Below are positions 18,280 to 26,311 of a stretch of 64,000 nucleotides of DNA, piece by piece. The translations under genes were made by a program, and so were the position numbers. A model generated the notes under the pieces. It saw only the letters and a program-made list of their open reading frames with translations. It was not told the DNA's origin and did no database searches. Every line of letters starts with the position of its first letter. Position 1 is the stretch's first letter. The DNA comes from Brevundimonas sp. (GTDB lineage Bacteria > Pseudomonadota > Alphaproteobacteria > Caulobacterales > Caulobacteraceae), in contig NZ_JACESA010000005.1 in the NCBI RefSeq assembly GCF_013912065.1, positions 155,656 to 219,655 on the forward strand. The letters are read 5' to 3'.

Positions 18280-18588
18280 ATGACCCGCGACTACACGATC
18301 AGCCGCAGCCATTGGAACGGCATTGAGATCGAAATCAGGTGGAACCCGGACTACGTCGTCTATGAGGACAAGACCCGGATGGCCCATTTGGAGGTGGAGA
18401 GCATCTCACCGAAGAGAGCGCCCCTGCCGATCACCGAGACGGGATACAGGTCACACTTCACACCCGTGTCCGCCGTCCAGATCTATGTGACGCCGGAAGA
18501 TTTTGTGGAGGCGTGGCTCGATCAGGCGTCGCGGTCGTCGCAATGGCGAGCCTTCGATCAGGCGAACAGGCAGTTGTCACTGTTCTAG
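18280..18588 (+). CDS. Conserved hypothetical protein of integrative elements
   Basis: 102 residues from the ATG at 18280, preceded by GAGG. It begins MTRDYTISRSHWNGIEIEIRW and includes HLEVESISPKRAPLPITETGYRSHF, ending in a short WLDQASRSSQWRAFDQANRQLSLF helix. I know this pattern as a small protein often found on alphaproteobacterial integrative and conjugative elements; no function is established. There is no signal peptide or membrane helix. Its presence supports an ICE origin for the island. Neighbouring genes have been lost, so partners cannot be inferred. Confidence 0.7.
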   Translation: MTRDYTISRSHWNGIEIEIRWNPDYVVYEDKTRMAHLEVESISPKRAPLPITETGYRSHFTPVSAVQIYVTPEDFVEAWLDQASRSSQWRAFDQANRQLSLF

Positions 18589-18634
18589 GCGGAGTGAACG
18601 TTCAAGCGGTTGGCGCCAACGACCGATGTCCACA

Positions 18635-19123
18635 TCACGCCTTGGGCTGGCGCGGTTTGCGCGCTTTGGGCGCAGCTTCCACGGCGGCTTTCGCCTGACG
18701 CCCCTTCGAACCCAGACCGATGGCGCGGGCCAGTTCCGATCGCTGGGCGCTGTAGGTCGGATGGACCATCGGATAGTCGGACGGCAGACCCCATTTGGTT
18801 CGGTAGTCCTCAGGCGTCATACCGCGCGTCCCGAGGTGGCGTTTCAGGCTCTTGTATGGTTTGCCGTCCTCGAAGCTGATCAGGGCGGTGTCGCCAATCG
18901 ACTTCTTGATTTCCGCCTTGGATTTACGATCCGGCGCGGGCGTTTCCGGCTCGACGACTGTCGGCGATGCATCGAGGCTCGAAAGGGTGGCGAAGGTTTC
19001 GCGGATCAGGGCCTGAAACTCTTCAGCCGTCAAACGCGTGTTGGTATTCGAGACGTAGGCGCTCACCAGTTCGATGGTGCCATCCCGCGCGTCGGATGCA
19101 GCGGTATATGTTTCATCAGCCAT
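18635..19123 (-). CDS. MucR/Ros-family transcriptional regulator with altered zinc site
   Basis: 162 residues with AAGGA before the start. The C-terminal half matches MucR/Ros: FEDGKPYKSLKRHLGTRGMTPEDYRTKWGLPSDYPMV and YSAQRSELARAIGLG. In Ros the zinc finger begins with Cys residues before this helix; here the position reads LISFEDG, so the cysteines are missing while the LKRHL helix remains. Such non-Cys variants exist in the family and may hold structure or zinc differently. A disordered Pro/Lys-rich linker lies between residues 50 and 75, and the tail is Ala/Lys-rich. Located at the island's right end, it may regulate island genes. The regulator family is clear; targets are unknown. Confidence 0.85.
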   Translation of the reverse strand: MADETYTAASDARDGTIELVSAYVSNTNTRLTAEEFQALIRETFATLSSLDASPTVVEPETPAPDRKSKAEIKKSIGDTALISFEDGKPYKSLKRHLGTRGMTPEDYRTKWGLPSDYPMVHPTYSAQRSELARAIGLGSKGRQAKAAVEAAPKARKPRQPKA

Positions 19124-19276
19124 GAGTGGTCCTTATCCAGAGCAGACACTGCTTAGGACGGTCTTCGGCGTCTTGCCAACCTGGTCCTGTCCCACCGGTG
19201 ATATGAACTGACATCTCGGAGGCATTGGACGCTGCCGCCGATTCAGGCCATCTTTTCGGGGAACGTGAAGAACAAT

Positions 19277-19294
19277 CTACACGAGTTCTGCACG
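19277..19294 (+). repeat. Island end repeat, right copy
   Basis: CTACACGAGTTCTGCACG matches the left copy at 14658 at 15 of 18 positions and in the same orientation. It is followed by ACATTTT, which also occurs just before the left copy. The region 19124-19386 otherwise holds no gene. Confidence 0.6.
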
Positions 19295-19386
19295 ACATTT
19301 TACCGCATAGAAATCGTTTTAGTTTACAATCGGCTATGCGGACGACAGGTGCCTATCTTTCTCCCGCCGGGAGAAGGAAGAATCGA

Positions 19387-20568
19387 TCAAGCCGTCAGCA
19401 TCCGCTTCACCACGGCCTTGAACGGCGCCGTCGCCTGTCCGGCTCTCAGCGCCGCGCCGCGCGCCAGGCGCGCCGGGGGCGTCTCGTCAGTGAACAGCCG
19501 CACCAGGGCGTTGGTGCCTCGGTACAGAGGCCAGCTCGCCAGGCGGTGCTCGCGCTCATAGCGGGCGAGCAGCCGGCCCGAACAGATGTCGCCGCTTTTC
19601 GCCGACCGGATCACCTTGGCCAGGGTCTCCTGTCCGCGAAGACCCAGGTTGAAGCCGTGGGCCGTGACAGGATGCATGCCCACGGCCGCATCGCCGATCA
19701 GGGCGAACCCCTCGCCGGCGAACCGACGGCTCCAGGTCGTGGCCAGCGGATAGGCGTGGCGTGTTCCGACCAGTTCCAGCCCGGTCAGCCGGCCCTTCAA
19801 CCGCCGCTCCATCTCGTCTGCAAAAGCTTGGGGCGACAGGCCCATCAGCCCGGCGATGGCCGGCGCCGCCAGGGTCAGAACCACCGACGACACCCTTTCC
19901 TCGGCGTCGGCGACCGGCAGCAGGGCGACGGTCTGGCCATGGTCGAACCATTCGGTCGCCACATGGCCGTGCGGCTGGTCGTGCCGCATCCGGCAGACCA
20001 TCATCGACCGCCCCAGCCGATCCATCTCGACCCCGACGCCCAGTTGGTCGCGCACGCCTGAAAAGCGCGAATCCGCCGCCACGAGCAGCCGGGCCCGGAT
20101 GGTCGTCCCGTCGTCCAGGTCCAGCCAGGCGCGTCTTTCACCCTCGCCGACGCCGCAGGCCGTCACCCGCCGCCCGGCCATCAGGGCGATACCCGCCTGA
20201 CCTTGGACAGTCTCGAACAGGGCGCGCCGGATCAAATGGTTGGGAATCAGCACGCCCAGACGGTCCGCCCCGTCCGCGCCGAAGGTCAGGGCGAAGGCCG
20301 AACCGCCGTCCAGAACCCGCGCCTCGCGCAGATCCGAAATCTCGGCCGCGGGAATCCGGTCCCAGACGCCCAGGCTTTTCAGCAGCCGCATCGAATGATG
20401 GGTCAGGGCGATCTCCCGCCCGTCGAAGGCCGGGTCGCGCAGGGCGGCCTCGTGCTGCCCCTCGATCAGGGCCACGCTCAGGCCCGCACCGGCCAGGGAT
20501 CGGGTGAAGGCCAGACCCGCCGGTCCGGCCCCGACAACGACCACATCGAACATCAGATCATCGCTCAT
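19387..20568 (-). CDS. UbiH/UbiF/UbiM-family FAD-dependent hydroxylase
   Basis: 393 residues. The N-terminal FAD dinucleotide fold is VVVVGAGPAGLAFTRSLAGAGLSVALIE, the second FAD motif is GFALIGDAAVGMHPVTAHGFNLGLRG (GD motif), and the middle DG-type motif is LLVAADSRFSGVRDQLG. These are the hallmarks of ubiquinone-ring hydroxylases. The sequence FDGREIALTHHSMRLLKSLGVWD resembles the UbiM group found in alphaproteobacteria, but the hydroxylated position cannot be settled by reading. It acts at the inner-membrane surface on a prenylated ring. The island ends about 70 bp beyond its stop codon, leaving the gene intact. Confidence 0.9.
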   Translation of the reverse strand: MSDDLMFDVVVVGAGPAGLAFTRSLAGAGLSVALIEGQHEAALRDPAFDGREIALTHHSMRLLKSLGVWDRIPAAEISDLREARVLDGGSAFALTFGADGADRLGVLIPNHLIRRALFETVQGQAGIALMAGRRVTACGVGEGERRAWLDLDDGTTIRARLLVAADSRFSGVRDQLGVGVEMDRLGRSMMVCRMRHDQPHGHVATEWFDHGQTVALLPVADAEERVSSVVLTLAAPAIAGLMGLSPQAFADEMERRLKGRLTGLELVGTRHAYPLATTWSRRFAGEGFALIGDAAVGMHPVTAHGFNLGLRGQETLAKVIRSAKSGDICSGRLLARYEREHRLASWPLYRGTNALVRLFTDETPPARLARGAALRAGQATAPFKAVVKRMLTA

Positions 20569-20618
20569 GGTCGTTCCTCGCCCGATCGCGATCCCATCGC
20601 CTTGATGCAGCGCAATCC

Positions 20619-21563
20619 TCAGCCCGGCCGGCGGCAGGTCGCGGCCTTGGCGACCTCGGCGCCCAGCACCGATTGAACCGCCAGCGGCGTGTCGGTGGCG
20701 ATAACGGTCACGCCCTGACGGAACAGGTCGCGATATTCCGACACGTCGCCGTCGGCGGCGTAGCGGTCGTCAAGGCGACGTCCTGCGGCGCCCAGGGTGC
20801 CGAACTGGACCTCGACGCCGGCCTGACGCAGGGCCGACCACATCTCCGGCCTCTCCTCGCGCGTCCCGGTCCAGGCCAGGATTTGGGCCGAGTTCAAGCC
20901 TGCCAGACCATCGACCCCGCTCAAGCCCGCCGAAATCATCATCTCCGGCGCCAGGGCCGCCACGGCGCGGGCGTCGGCGTCGTTGTAGGTGATCAGGATG
21001 ACCCGGTCCGCCGCGCCTGACCGGCGCACCTGGTCGATCACAGCTCGCGCCAGGTCCACCGTCGTTCCACCCTCGGCTGGCTTCAGGTCCAGGCTGGCGA
21101 TGGCGCCCACGCGTCCTGCGGCGTCCAGCGCCTCGGCCAGGGTCGGGGGCGCGGCGTCGGTCAGGGCGCCGTTGGACGCCTTCAGCCGCGCAGCCTTGAC
21201 CTGGACCAGGGTCAGGTCGGCGACGCGTCCGTGGCCGGTCGTGGTCCGGTCCAGGGTCTCGTCGTGCATCAGCACCAGATGACCGTCCTTGGTCAGGACG
21301 GCGTCCAGTTCCAGGATGGCGCCCGGAATGGCCTGGCCCGTCGCCTCTATGGCGGCGATGGAATTTTCCGGCTGGTCGGGCGCCGACACGGCGCGGTGGG
21401 CCGAGATCGCCACGCCGCCATCGCGGACACAGTCGAAATAGGTCGCCATGGCGGGAGCGCCGGCCGCCGGCGCTCCCGAGGCGCCGACGGACGAGGCAGC
21501 GTCGACGCAACCGCTCGCGGAGAGCAGGACGACAAGGGCGGCGGCGGTCGTGAAGGGGCGCAT
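20619..21563 (-). CDS. Glycerophosphodiester phosphodiesterase-family lipoprotein
   Basis: 314 residues from the ATG at 21563, with GGAGAG upstream; longer frames overlap the plsY promoter. A lipoprotein signal ends in LSASGC (Cys19). The GDPD domain shows ISAHRAVSAPDQPENS (His-Arg and Glu-Asn), ILELDAVLTKDGHLVLMHD (Glu and Asp metal ligands plus the catalytic His) and LDRTTTGHG. Family members hydrolyse glycerophosphodiesters to glycerol-3-phosphate and an alcohol in the periplasm. The canonical HRG is HRA here, a modest deviation near the active site. It diverges from plsY, an acyl-glycerol-3-phosphate enzyme, which may be functionally relevant. Confidence 0.87.
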   Translation of the reverse strand: MRPFTTAAALVVLLSASGCVDAASSVGASGAPAAGAPAMATYFDCVRDGGVAISAHRAVSAPDQPENSIAAIEATGQAIPGAILELDAVLTKDGHLVLMHDETLDRTTTGHGRVADLTLVQVKAARLKASNGALTDAAPPTLAEALDAAGRVGAIASLDLKPAEGGTTVDLARAVIDQVRRSGAADRVILITYNDADARAVAALAPEMMISAGLSGVDGLAGLNSAQILAWTGTREERPEMWSALRQAGVEVQFGTLGAAGRRLDDRYAADGDVSEYRDLFRQGVTVIATDTPLAVQSVLGAEVAKAATCRRPG

Positions 21564-21690
21564 CGGACTCTCCAGGAAATGGCGCGAGACCTGACGCGCC
21601 CCAATCTTCGGGTCAAGAGGTCGGATCGTCCTTGCTCCGGGCCGCGCGGCGACGCATTTTGCCGCCACAACTCGTGGGGAGCGAATCAAG

Positions 21691-22329
21691 GTGCAGGATC
21701 TGGCAGGCCCCGTGCTCGGGACCTTGGCGCTGGTCGCGCTGGGCGGTTATCTGCTCGGCTCGATTCCGTTCGGCGTCGTGATCACCCGCGCCGCCGGCGC
21801 CGGGGATGTGCGCAACATCGGGTCCGGCAATATCGGCGCGACCAATGTGCTGCGCACCGGACGCAAGGACCTGGCCCTGGCCACCCTGCTGCTGGACGCC
21901 GGCAAGGGCGCCGCCGCCCTGCTGATCGCCCGCGCCTTGTTCGACAGCGAGGCGGCCGGCGCCATCGCCGGCGGCGCGGCCTTCGTGGGCCACCTGTTTC
22001 CCGTCTGGCTGAAGTTCAAGGGCGGCAAGGGGGTCGCCACCTTCTACGGCCTGCTGATCGCCGCCGCCTGGCCCCTGGGCCTGATGGCCGGGGCGGTCTG
22101 GCTGATCAGCGCCTTCGTCTTCCGCTATTCGTCGCTGGCGGCCCTGATCTCCTCGGCGACCGCGCCCCTGCTGGCCCTGCTGCCGCTGGCCGCCGTCGGC
22201 CTGCCCGTGCCCATGCCGATCCTGACCCTGACCGTCTTCGCCGCCGTGCTGATCTGGATCCGGCACCACCAGAACATCGCCCGGCTGCTGAAGGGCGAGG
22301 AACCGCGTATCGGGGCCAAGAAGACGTGA
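21691..22329 (+). CDS. plsY: Glycerol-3-phosphate acyltransferase PlsY
   Basis: 212 residues with a GTG start preceded by GGGGAG. The conserved PlsY motifs are GYLLGSIPFG near the N-terminus, RNIGSGNIGATNVLRTGRK as the first active-site loop, and FVGHLFPVWLKFKGGKGVAT as the acyl-phosphate/G3P loop. There are five to six membrane helices. It transfers acyl groups from acyl-phosphate to glycerol-3-phosphate, starting phospholipid synthesis in the inner membrane. It overlaps dprA by four bases (GTGA), a linkage often seen in alphaproteobacteria. Confidence 0.96.
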   Translation: MQDLAGPVLGTLALVALGGYLLGSIPFGVVITRAAGAGDVRNIGSGNIGATNVLRTGRKDLALATLLLDAGKGAAALLIARALFDSEAAGAIAGGAAFVGHLFPVWLKFKGGKGVATFYGLLIAAAWPLGLMAGAVWLISAFVFRYSSLAALISSATAPLLALLPLAAVGLPVPMPILTLTVFAAVLIWIRHHQNIARLLKGEEPRIGAKKT

Positions 22330-23396
22330 GCCTGTCGGCGGACGAACGATTCGCCCGTCTGCGGCTCGCCCGCACCGACCGCATCGGTCCCGTCGCCTTT
22401 TCCCAGCTTCTGTCCCGCCACGGCTCGGCCGTTCGCGTGCTCGACATCCTGCCCGATCTGGTGCGCAAGTCCGGCGCCGCCTCCGTTCCCCCGCCCGTCG
22501 CACGGGTCGAGCGTGAACTGACCGACGGCGACCGGATCGGCGCCCGGCTGCTGGTGCTGGGCGACGCCGACTATCCCCAGATGTTGGCCGCCCTCGATCC
22601 GCCACCGCCGATTCTGTGGGTCCGAGGCCGCGCCGAACTGCTGAATGCCCCCAGCGTCGCCGTCGTCGGCGCCCGCATCGCCTCGGCGGGCGGCCAGCGG
22701 ATCGCGCGCGGCCTGGCGCAGCAACTGGGCCAGGCCGGTCATGTCGTCGTCTCGGGCATGGCGCGCGGCATCGACGCCGCAGCCCACGAAGGCGCCCTGC
22801 CCACCGGCACGGTCGCGGTGCTGGGGGGCGGGGTGGACGACGTCTATCCGCCCGAACACGCCGACCTCTACGCCCGCCTGACGGACCAGGGCTGCGTCGT
22901 CTCCGAAAGCCCCGTCGGCGCCCGCGCCCAGGCGCGCGACTTTCCCCGCCGCAACCGCATCATCTCGGGCCTGTCGCGGGGCGTCGTGGTGGTCGAGGCC
23001 GAGATCAAGTCGGGCTCCCTGATCACCGCCCGCCTCGCCGCCGAACAGGGGCGCGACGTCTTCGCCGTGCCGGGCTCCCCCCTCGACCCGCGCGCCCGTG
23101 GTCCGAACGAGCTTCTGCGCCAGGGTGCGATCCTGTGCGAAGGGATCGAGGACATCGAACGCGCCTTCCATACCCTGCGCACCCTGCGCGAGCCGCCGTC
23201 CGATCCAATAGACTATGGCGACGTCGATGACGCCTTCCTGGACCGCGTCTCCGCCCTGCTCTCGCCCACTCCGACGCCTCGCGACGAGATCGCCCGCGCC
23301 CTGAACGCCCCGATGGGTCAGGTCGCGGCCGCCCTGCTGGAGCTGAGTCTGGCCGGTCGCGCCGAACTCCTGCCGGGAGGCCTCGCCTCGATATAG
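22326..23396 (+). CDS. dprA: DNA-processing protein DprA
   Basis: 356 residues starting with GTG at 22326 inside the plsY stop. An N-terminal SAM-like region is followed by a Rossmann-like DprA core: PSVAVVGARIASAGG, VVVSGMARGIDAAAHEGAL, AVLGGGVDDVYPPEH and DFPRRNRIISGLSRGVVVVEA, with KSGSLITARLAAEQGRDVFAVPG. The C-terminal winged-helix region (about 295-356) ends in an Ala/Leu-rich helix. DprA protects incoming single-stranded DNA and loads RecA during transformation. Other competence genes are not in the window. Upstream coding potential in the same frame is spurious. Confidence 0.95.
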   Translation: MSLSADERFARLRLARTDRIGPVAFSQLLSRHGSAVRVLDILPDLVRKSGAASVPPPVARVERELTDGDRIGARLLVLGDADYPQMLAALDPPPPILWVRGRAELLNAPSVAVVGARIASAGGQRIARGLAQQLGQAGHVVVSGMARGIDAAAHEGALPTGTVAVLGGGVDDVYPPEHADLYARLTDQGCVVSESPVGARAQARDFPRRNRIISGLSRGVVVVEAEIKSGSLITARLAAEQGRDVFAVPGSPLDPRARGPNELLRQGAILCEGIEDIERAFHTLRTLREPPSDPIDYGDVDDAFLDRVSALLSPTPTPRDEIARALNAPMGQVAAALLELSLAGRAELLPGGLASI

Positions 23397-23536
23397 CGAA
23401 GTCTCTTCCGGATTCTCGCTCAATCCGTGATAGTCAGCCGCTATTCCCACCCAAGTTTACGGACGTCCGGCGGCCGGTGCATTGACACACGGCTCCGCTC
23501 CAACCACGTTCGCGCCCTTCCCGAGACCGGACACGC

Positions 23537-26164
23537 ATGAACCTCGTCATCGTCGAGAGCCCCGCAAAGGCCAAGACCATCAATAAGTATCTAGGCTCGG
23601 ACTATGAGGTCCTGGCCTCGTACGGCCACGTCCGCGACCTGCCGTCCAAGGACGGGTCGGTCCTGCCGGACGACGACTTCTCCATGCACTGGGAAGCCGA
23701 CGCCAAGGGCGCCAAGCGCCTGTCCGAGATCGCAGAGGCCGCCAAGCGCGCCGACCGCGTCATTCTCGCGACCGATCCCGACCGCGAAGGCGAGGCCATC
23801 AGCTGGCACGTGCTCGAGGTGCTGAACAAGAAGAAGGCGCTGAAGGACACGCACGTCGAACGCGTCACCTTCAACGCCATCACCAAGTCCGCCGTCCTCG
23901 AGGCCATGGCCAATCCGCGCCAGCTCGACATGGAGCTGGTCGAGGCCTATCTGGCCCGCCGCGCCCTGGACTACCTCGTCGGCTTCACCCTCTCGCCGGT
24001 CCTGTGGCGCAAGCTGCCGGGCGCCCGTTCGGCCGGTCGCGTCCAGTCGGTCGCCCTGCGTATCGTCGTCGATCGCGAGATGGAGATCGAGAAGTTCAAG
24101 GCGCAGGAATACTGGTCCATCGAGGCCGACCTGAACGCAGACAGCCCGCCCTTCACCGCCCGTCTGGTCAAGCATGAGGGCAAGCGGGTCCAGCGTCTGG
24201 ACATCAAGGACGAGGCGACCGCCAGCGCCGCGCGCGCGGCCATCGACGCCGGCGACTTCACCATCAACTCGGTCGAGAAGAAGCCCGTCCGCCGCAACCC
24301 GGCGCCGCCCTTCACCACCTCGACCCTTCAGCAGGAAGCCGCGCGGAAACTGGGCTTCAGCGCCCAGCGCACCATGCAGGCGGCGCAGAAACTGTATGAG
24401 GGAGTCGACGAGACCGGCGGCCTGATCACCTATATGCGGACCGACGGCGTCCAGACCACGCCCGAGGGCATCGCCCAGGCGCGCGAGGTCATCGGCAAGG
24501 AGTTTGGTCCGGCCTTCGTTCCGCAAGAGCCCCGCTATTACAAGACCAAGGCCAAGAATGCTCAGGAAGCGCACGAAGCGATCCGGCCGACCAACATCGC
24601 CCGTCATCCCGACAGCCTGCGCCTCGATTCCGATCTCCAGCGCCTGTACGAGCTGATCTGGAAACGGATGGTCGCCTCGCAGATGGAGGCCGCCCGCCTG
24701 GACCGCACCACGGTCGAGATCGAAACCCCGGACGGCCTGACCGGCCTGCGCGCCACCGGCCAGGTGGTCACCTTCGACGGCTTCCTGGCCGTCTATGAGG
24801 AAGGCCGCGACGAGAAGCAGAAGGGCGCCGAAGGCGACGACGAAGGTGACGACACCAGCCGCCTGCCCGCCCTGAAGGAGGGCGCCAAGGCTAAGGTCGA
24901 CGCCATCCGCACCGACCAGCATTTCACCGAACCACCCCCGCGCTATTCGGAAGCCACCCTGGTCAAGAAGCTGGAAGAGCTCGGCATCGGCCGCCCCTCG
25001 ACCTACGCCTCGACCCTGTCGACCCTGCGCGACCGCGAATACGTCCGCGTCGACAAGAACCGCTTCTATCCCGAGGACAAGGGACGGCTGGTCACGGCCT
25101 TCCTGGAGCAGTTCTTCAGGAAATGGGTCGAATACGACTTCACCGCCGCGCTGGAGACCCAGCTGGACGAGGTGTCGGCCGGTCAACTGGACTGGAAGGT
25201 GCTGCTGCGCCAGTTCTGGCAGGATTTCCACGCCGCGACCCAGGCCGCCGGCGAGCTGCGCACCACGGCCATTCTCGACGCCCTGAACGAAAGCCTCGGC
25301 GCCCATATCTTCCCGGCCAAAGAAGACGGGTCGGACCCGCGCGAATGCCCCCTGTGCCACCAGGGCCAGCTCAGCCTGAAGACCAGCCGCTTCGGCGCCT
25401 TCATCGGCTGTTCGCGCTATCCCGACTGCAAATACACCCGTCCGGTGGCCAGCCCCTCGGCCGAGGACGGATCGGCCGAGAGCGGCGACCGCGAACTGGG
25501 GATCGACCCGGCGACCGGTCAGCCGGTGCAGTTGAAGATCGGCCGTTTCGGACCCTATGTCGAAATCACGCCGCCGGAGGGCGACAAGCCCAAACGCTCG
25601 TCCCTGCCCAAGGGCTGGTCGCCCGCGTCCCTGACCCTGGACCAGGCCCTGCGCCTGTTGGCCCTGCCGCGCGAGGTCGGGGTTCACCCCGAGGACGGCA
25701 AGATGATCACGGCGGGCCTGGGCCGTTACGGACCCTTCGTCCTGCACGCCGGCACCTACGCCAATGTCTCGGACATCGACGAGGTGTTCGAGGTCGGCCT
25801 GAACCGCGCCGTAGCCCTGCTGGCCGAAAAACGCGCCGGTCGTCCGGGTCGCGGCGCCGCCACGGCCCCGCTGAAGGACTTGGGCGCCCACCCGGAAACG
25901 GGCGAGCCGATCCACGTCATGGCCGGCCGCTTCGGGCCCTACGTCAAGTCGGGCAAGATCAACGCCACCCTGCCGAAGGGCACGGCGCCGGAAGACCTGA
26001 CCCTGGAAGCCGCCCTGCCCCTCCTCGCCGCCAAGGCCGGCGCCGCGCCGAAGAAGAAGGCTCCGGCCAAGAAGGCGGCCGCGCCGAAGAAGGCTGCGGC
26101 TGCGAAGAAGCCGGCCGCGAAGAAGGCTCCAGCCAAGAAGGCCAAAGCCAAGACGGAAGAATAG
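23537..26164 (+). CDS. topA: DNA topoisomerase I
   Basis: 875 residues. The Toprim domain shows MNLVIVESPAKAKTI and ATDPDREGEAISWH. The catalytic Tyr299 lies in GGLITYMRTDGV, and the SAGRVQSVALRIVVDRE segment is present. A zinc-ribbon (CPLCHQGQ...CSRYPDCKY, about residues 604-632) is followed by two or three degenerate repeats of GRFGPYV type. The last 40 residues are a Lys/Ala/Pro tail (AKKAPAKK-like), similar to actinobacterial and caulobacterial TopA tails that raise processivity. It relaxes negative supercoils. A 140-bp gap precedes it with TTGACA at 23482 and GCTCCAAC at 23497, weakly resembling a Caulobacter sigma-73 promoter. dprA-topA is a common order. Confidence 0.97.
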   Translation: MNLVIVESPAKAKTINKYLGSDYEVLASYGHVRDLPSKDGSVLPDDDFSMHWEADAKGAKRLSEIAEAAKRADRVILATDPDREGEAISWHVLEVLNKKKALKDTHVERVTFNAITKSAVLEAMANPRQLDMELVEAYLARRALDYLVGFTLSPVLWRKLPGARSAGRVQSVALRIVVDREMEIEKFKAQEYWSIEADLNADSPPFTARLVKHEGKRVQRLDIKDEATASAARAAIDAGDFTINSVEKKPVRRNPAPPFTTSTLQQEAARKLGFSAQRTMQAAQKLYEGVDETGGLITYMRTDGVQTTPEGIAQAREVIGKEFGPAFVPQEPRYYKTKAKNAQEAHEAIRPTNIARHPDSLRLDSDLQRLYELIWKRMVASQMEAARLDRTTVEIETPDGLTGLRATGQVVTFDGFLAVYEEGRDEKQKGAEGDDEGDDTSRLPALKEGAKAKVDAIRTDQHFTEPPPRYSEATLVKKLEELGIGRPSTYASTLSTLRDREYVRVDKNRFYPEDKGRLVTAFLEQFFRKWVEYDFTAALETQLDEVSAGQLDWKVLLRQFWQDFHAATQAAGELRTTAILDALNESLGAHIFPAKEDGSDPRECPLCHQGQLSLKTSRFGAFIGCSRYPDCKYTRPVASPSAEDGSAESGDRELGIDPATGQPVQLKIGRFGPYVEITPPEGDKPKRSSLPKGWSPASLTLDQALRLLALPREVGVHPEDGKMITAGLGRYGPFVLHAGTYANVSDIDEVFEVGLNRAVALLAEKRAGRPGRGAATAPLKDLGAHPETGEPIHVMAGRFGPYVKSGKINATLPKGTAPEDLTLEAALPLLAAKAGAAPKKKAPAKKAAAPKKAAAAKKPAAKKAPAKKAKAKTEE

Positions 26165-26165
26165 A

Positions 26166-26310
26166 CCCTCTCCCGCTGGGAGAGGGCTTGAGCGCCCGAG
26201 AGCGTAGCGATCGATCTTGTGCGAAAGGGTGAGGGGCGCGGTGGTGCGAGTTGGCCCACCGCCGGTCCCTCATCCGGCCCTGCGGGCCACCTTCTCCCCA
26301 TGGGAGAAGG
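26166..26310. repeat. REP/BIME-like palindromic intergenic element
   Basis: 145 bp filling the gap between convergent topA and a glycosidase gene. It has a hairpin CCCTCTCCC-GCT-GGGAGAGGG (26166-26186), a GGCCC-TGC-GGGCC hairpin near 26276, and CCTTCTCCC...GGGAGAAGG (26290-26310). The modules are typical of dispersed extragenic palindromes in Caulobacter-like genomes, and related CTCTCCC palindromes occur near 8630, 14590 and 19359. The outer hairpins may terminate both genes. Confidence 0.65.
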
Positions 26311-26311
26311 A

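Larger units (their letters stand above)
14637..19316. mobile_element. Decayed integrative island
   Basis: A 4.7-kb segment inserted between gatA and the ubiquinone hydroxylase gene. It encodes a tyrosine integrase at the left end, a truncated helicase, a sigma-factor fragment, an ICE-type hypothetical protein and a MucR-like regulator. Copies of an 18-bp motif occur near both ends. Imperfect 21-22-bp sequences starting ACATTTT and ending ATCG at 14637-14657 and 19295-19316 may be the recombined attachment cores. Parts, notably 14.6 kb and the helicase, are visibly less GC-rich than the flanks. No relaxase, replication or type IV secretion gene remains, so the element is probably immobile alone. 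The exact boundaries are inferred. Confidence 0.7.

Noticed and set aside
23591-25915. A 774-codon frame antisense to topA
   Set aside because: Shadow of the topA coding sequence caused by strong GC3 bias; no domain visible.
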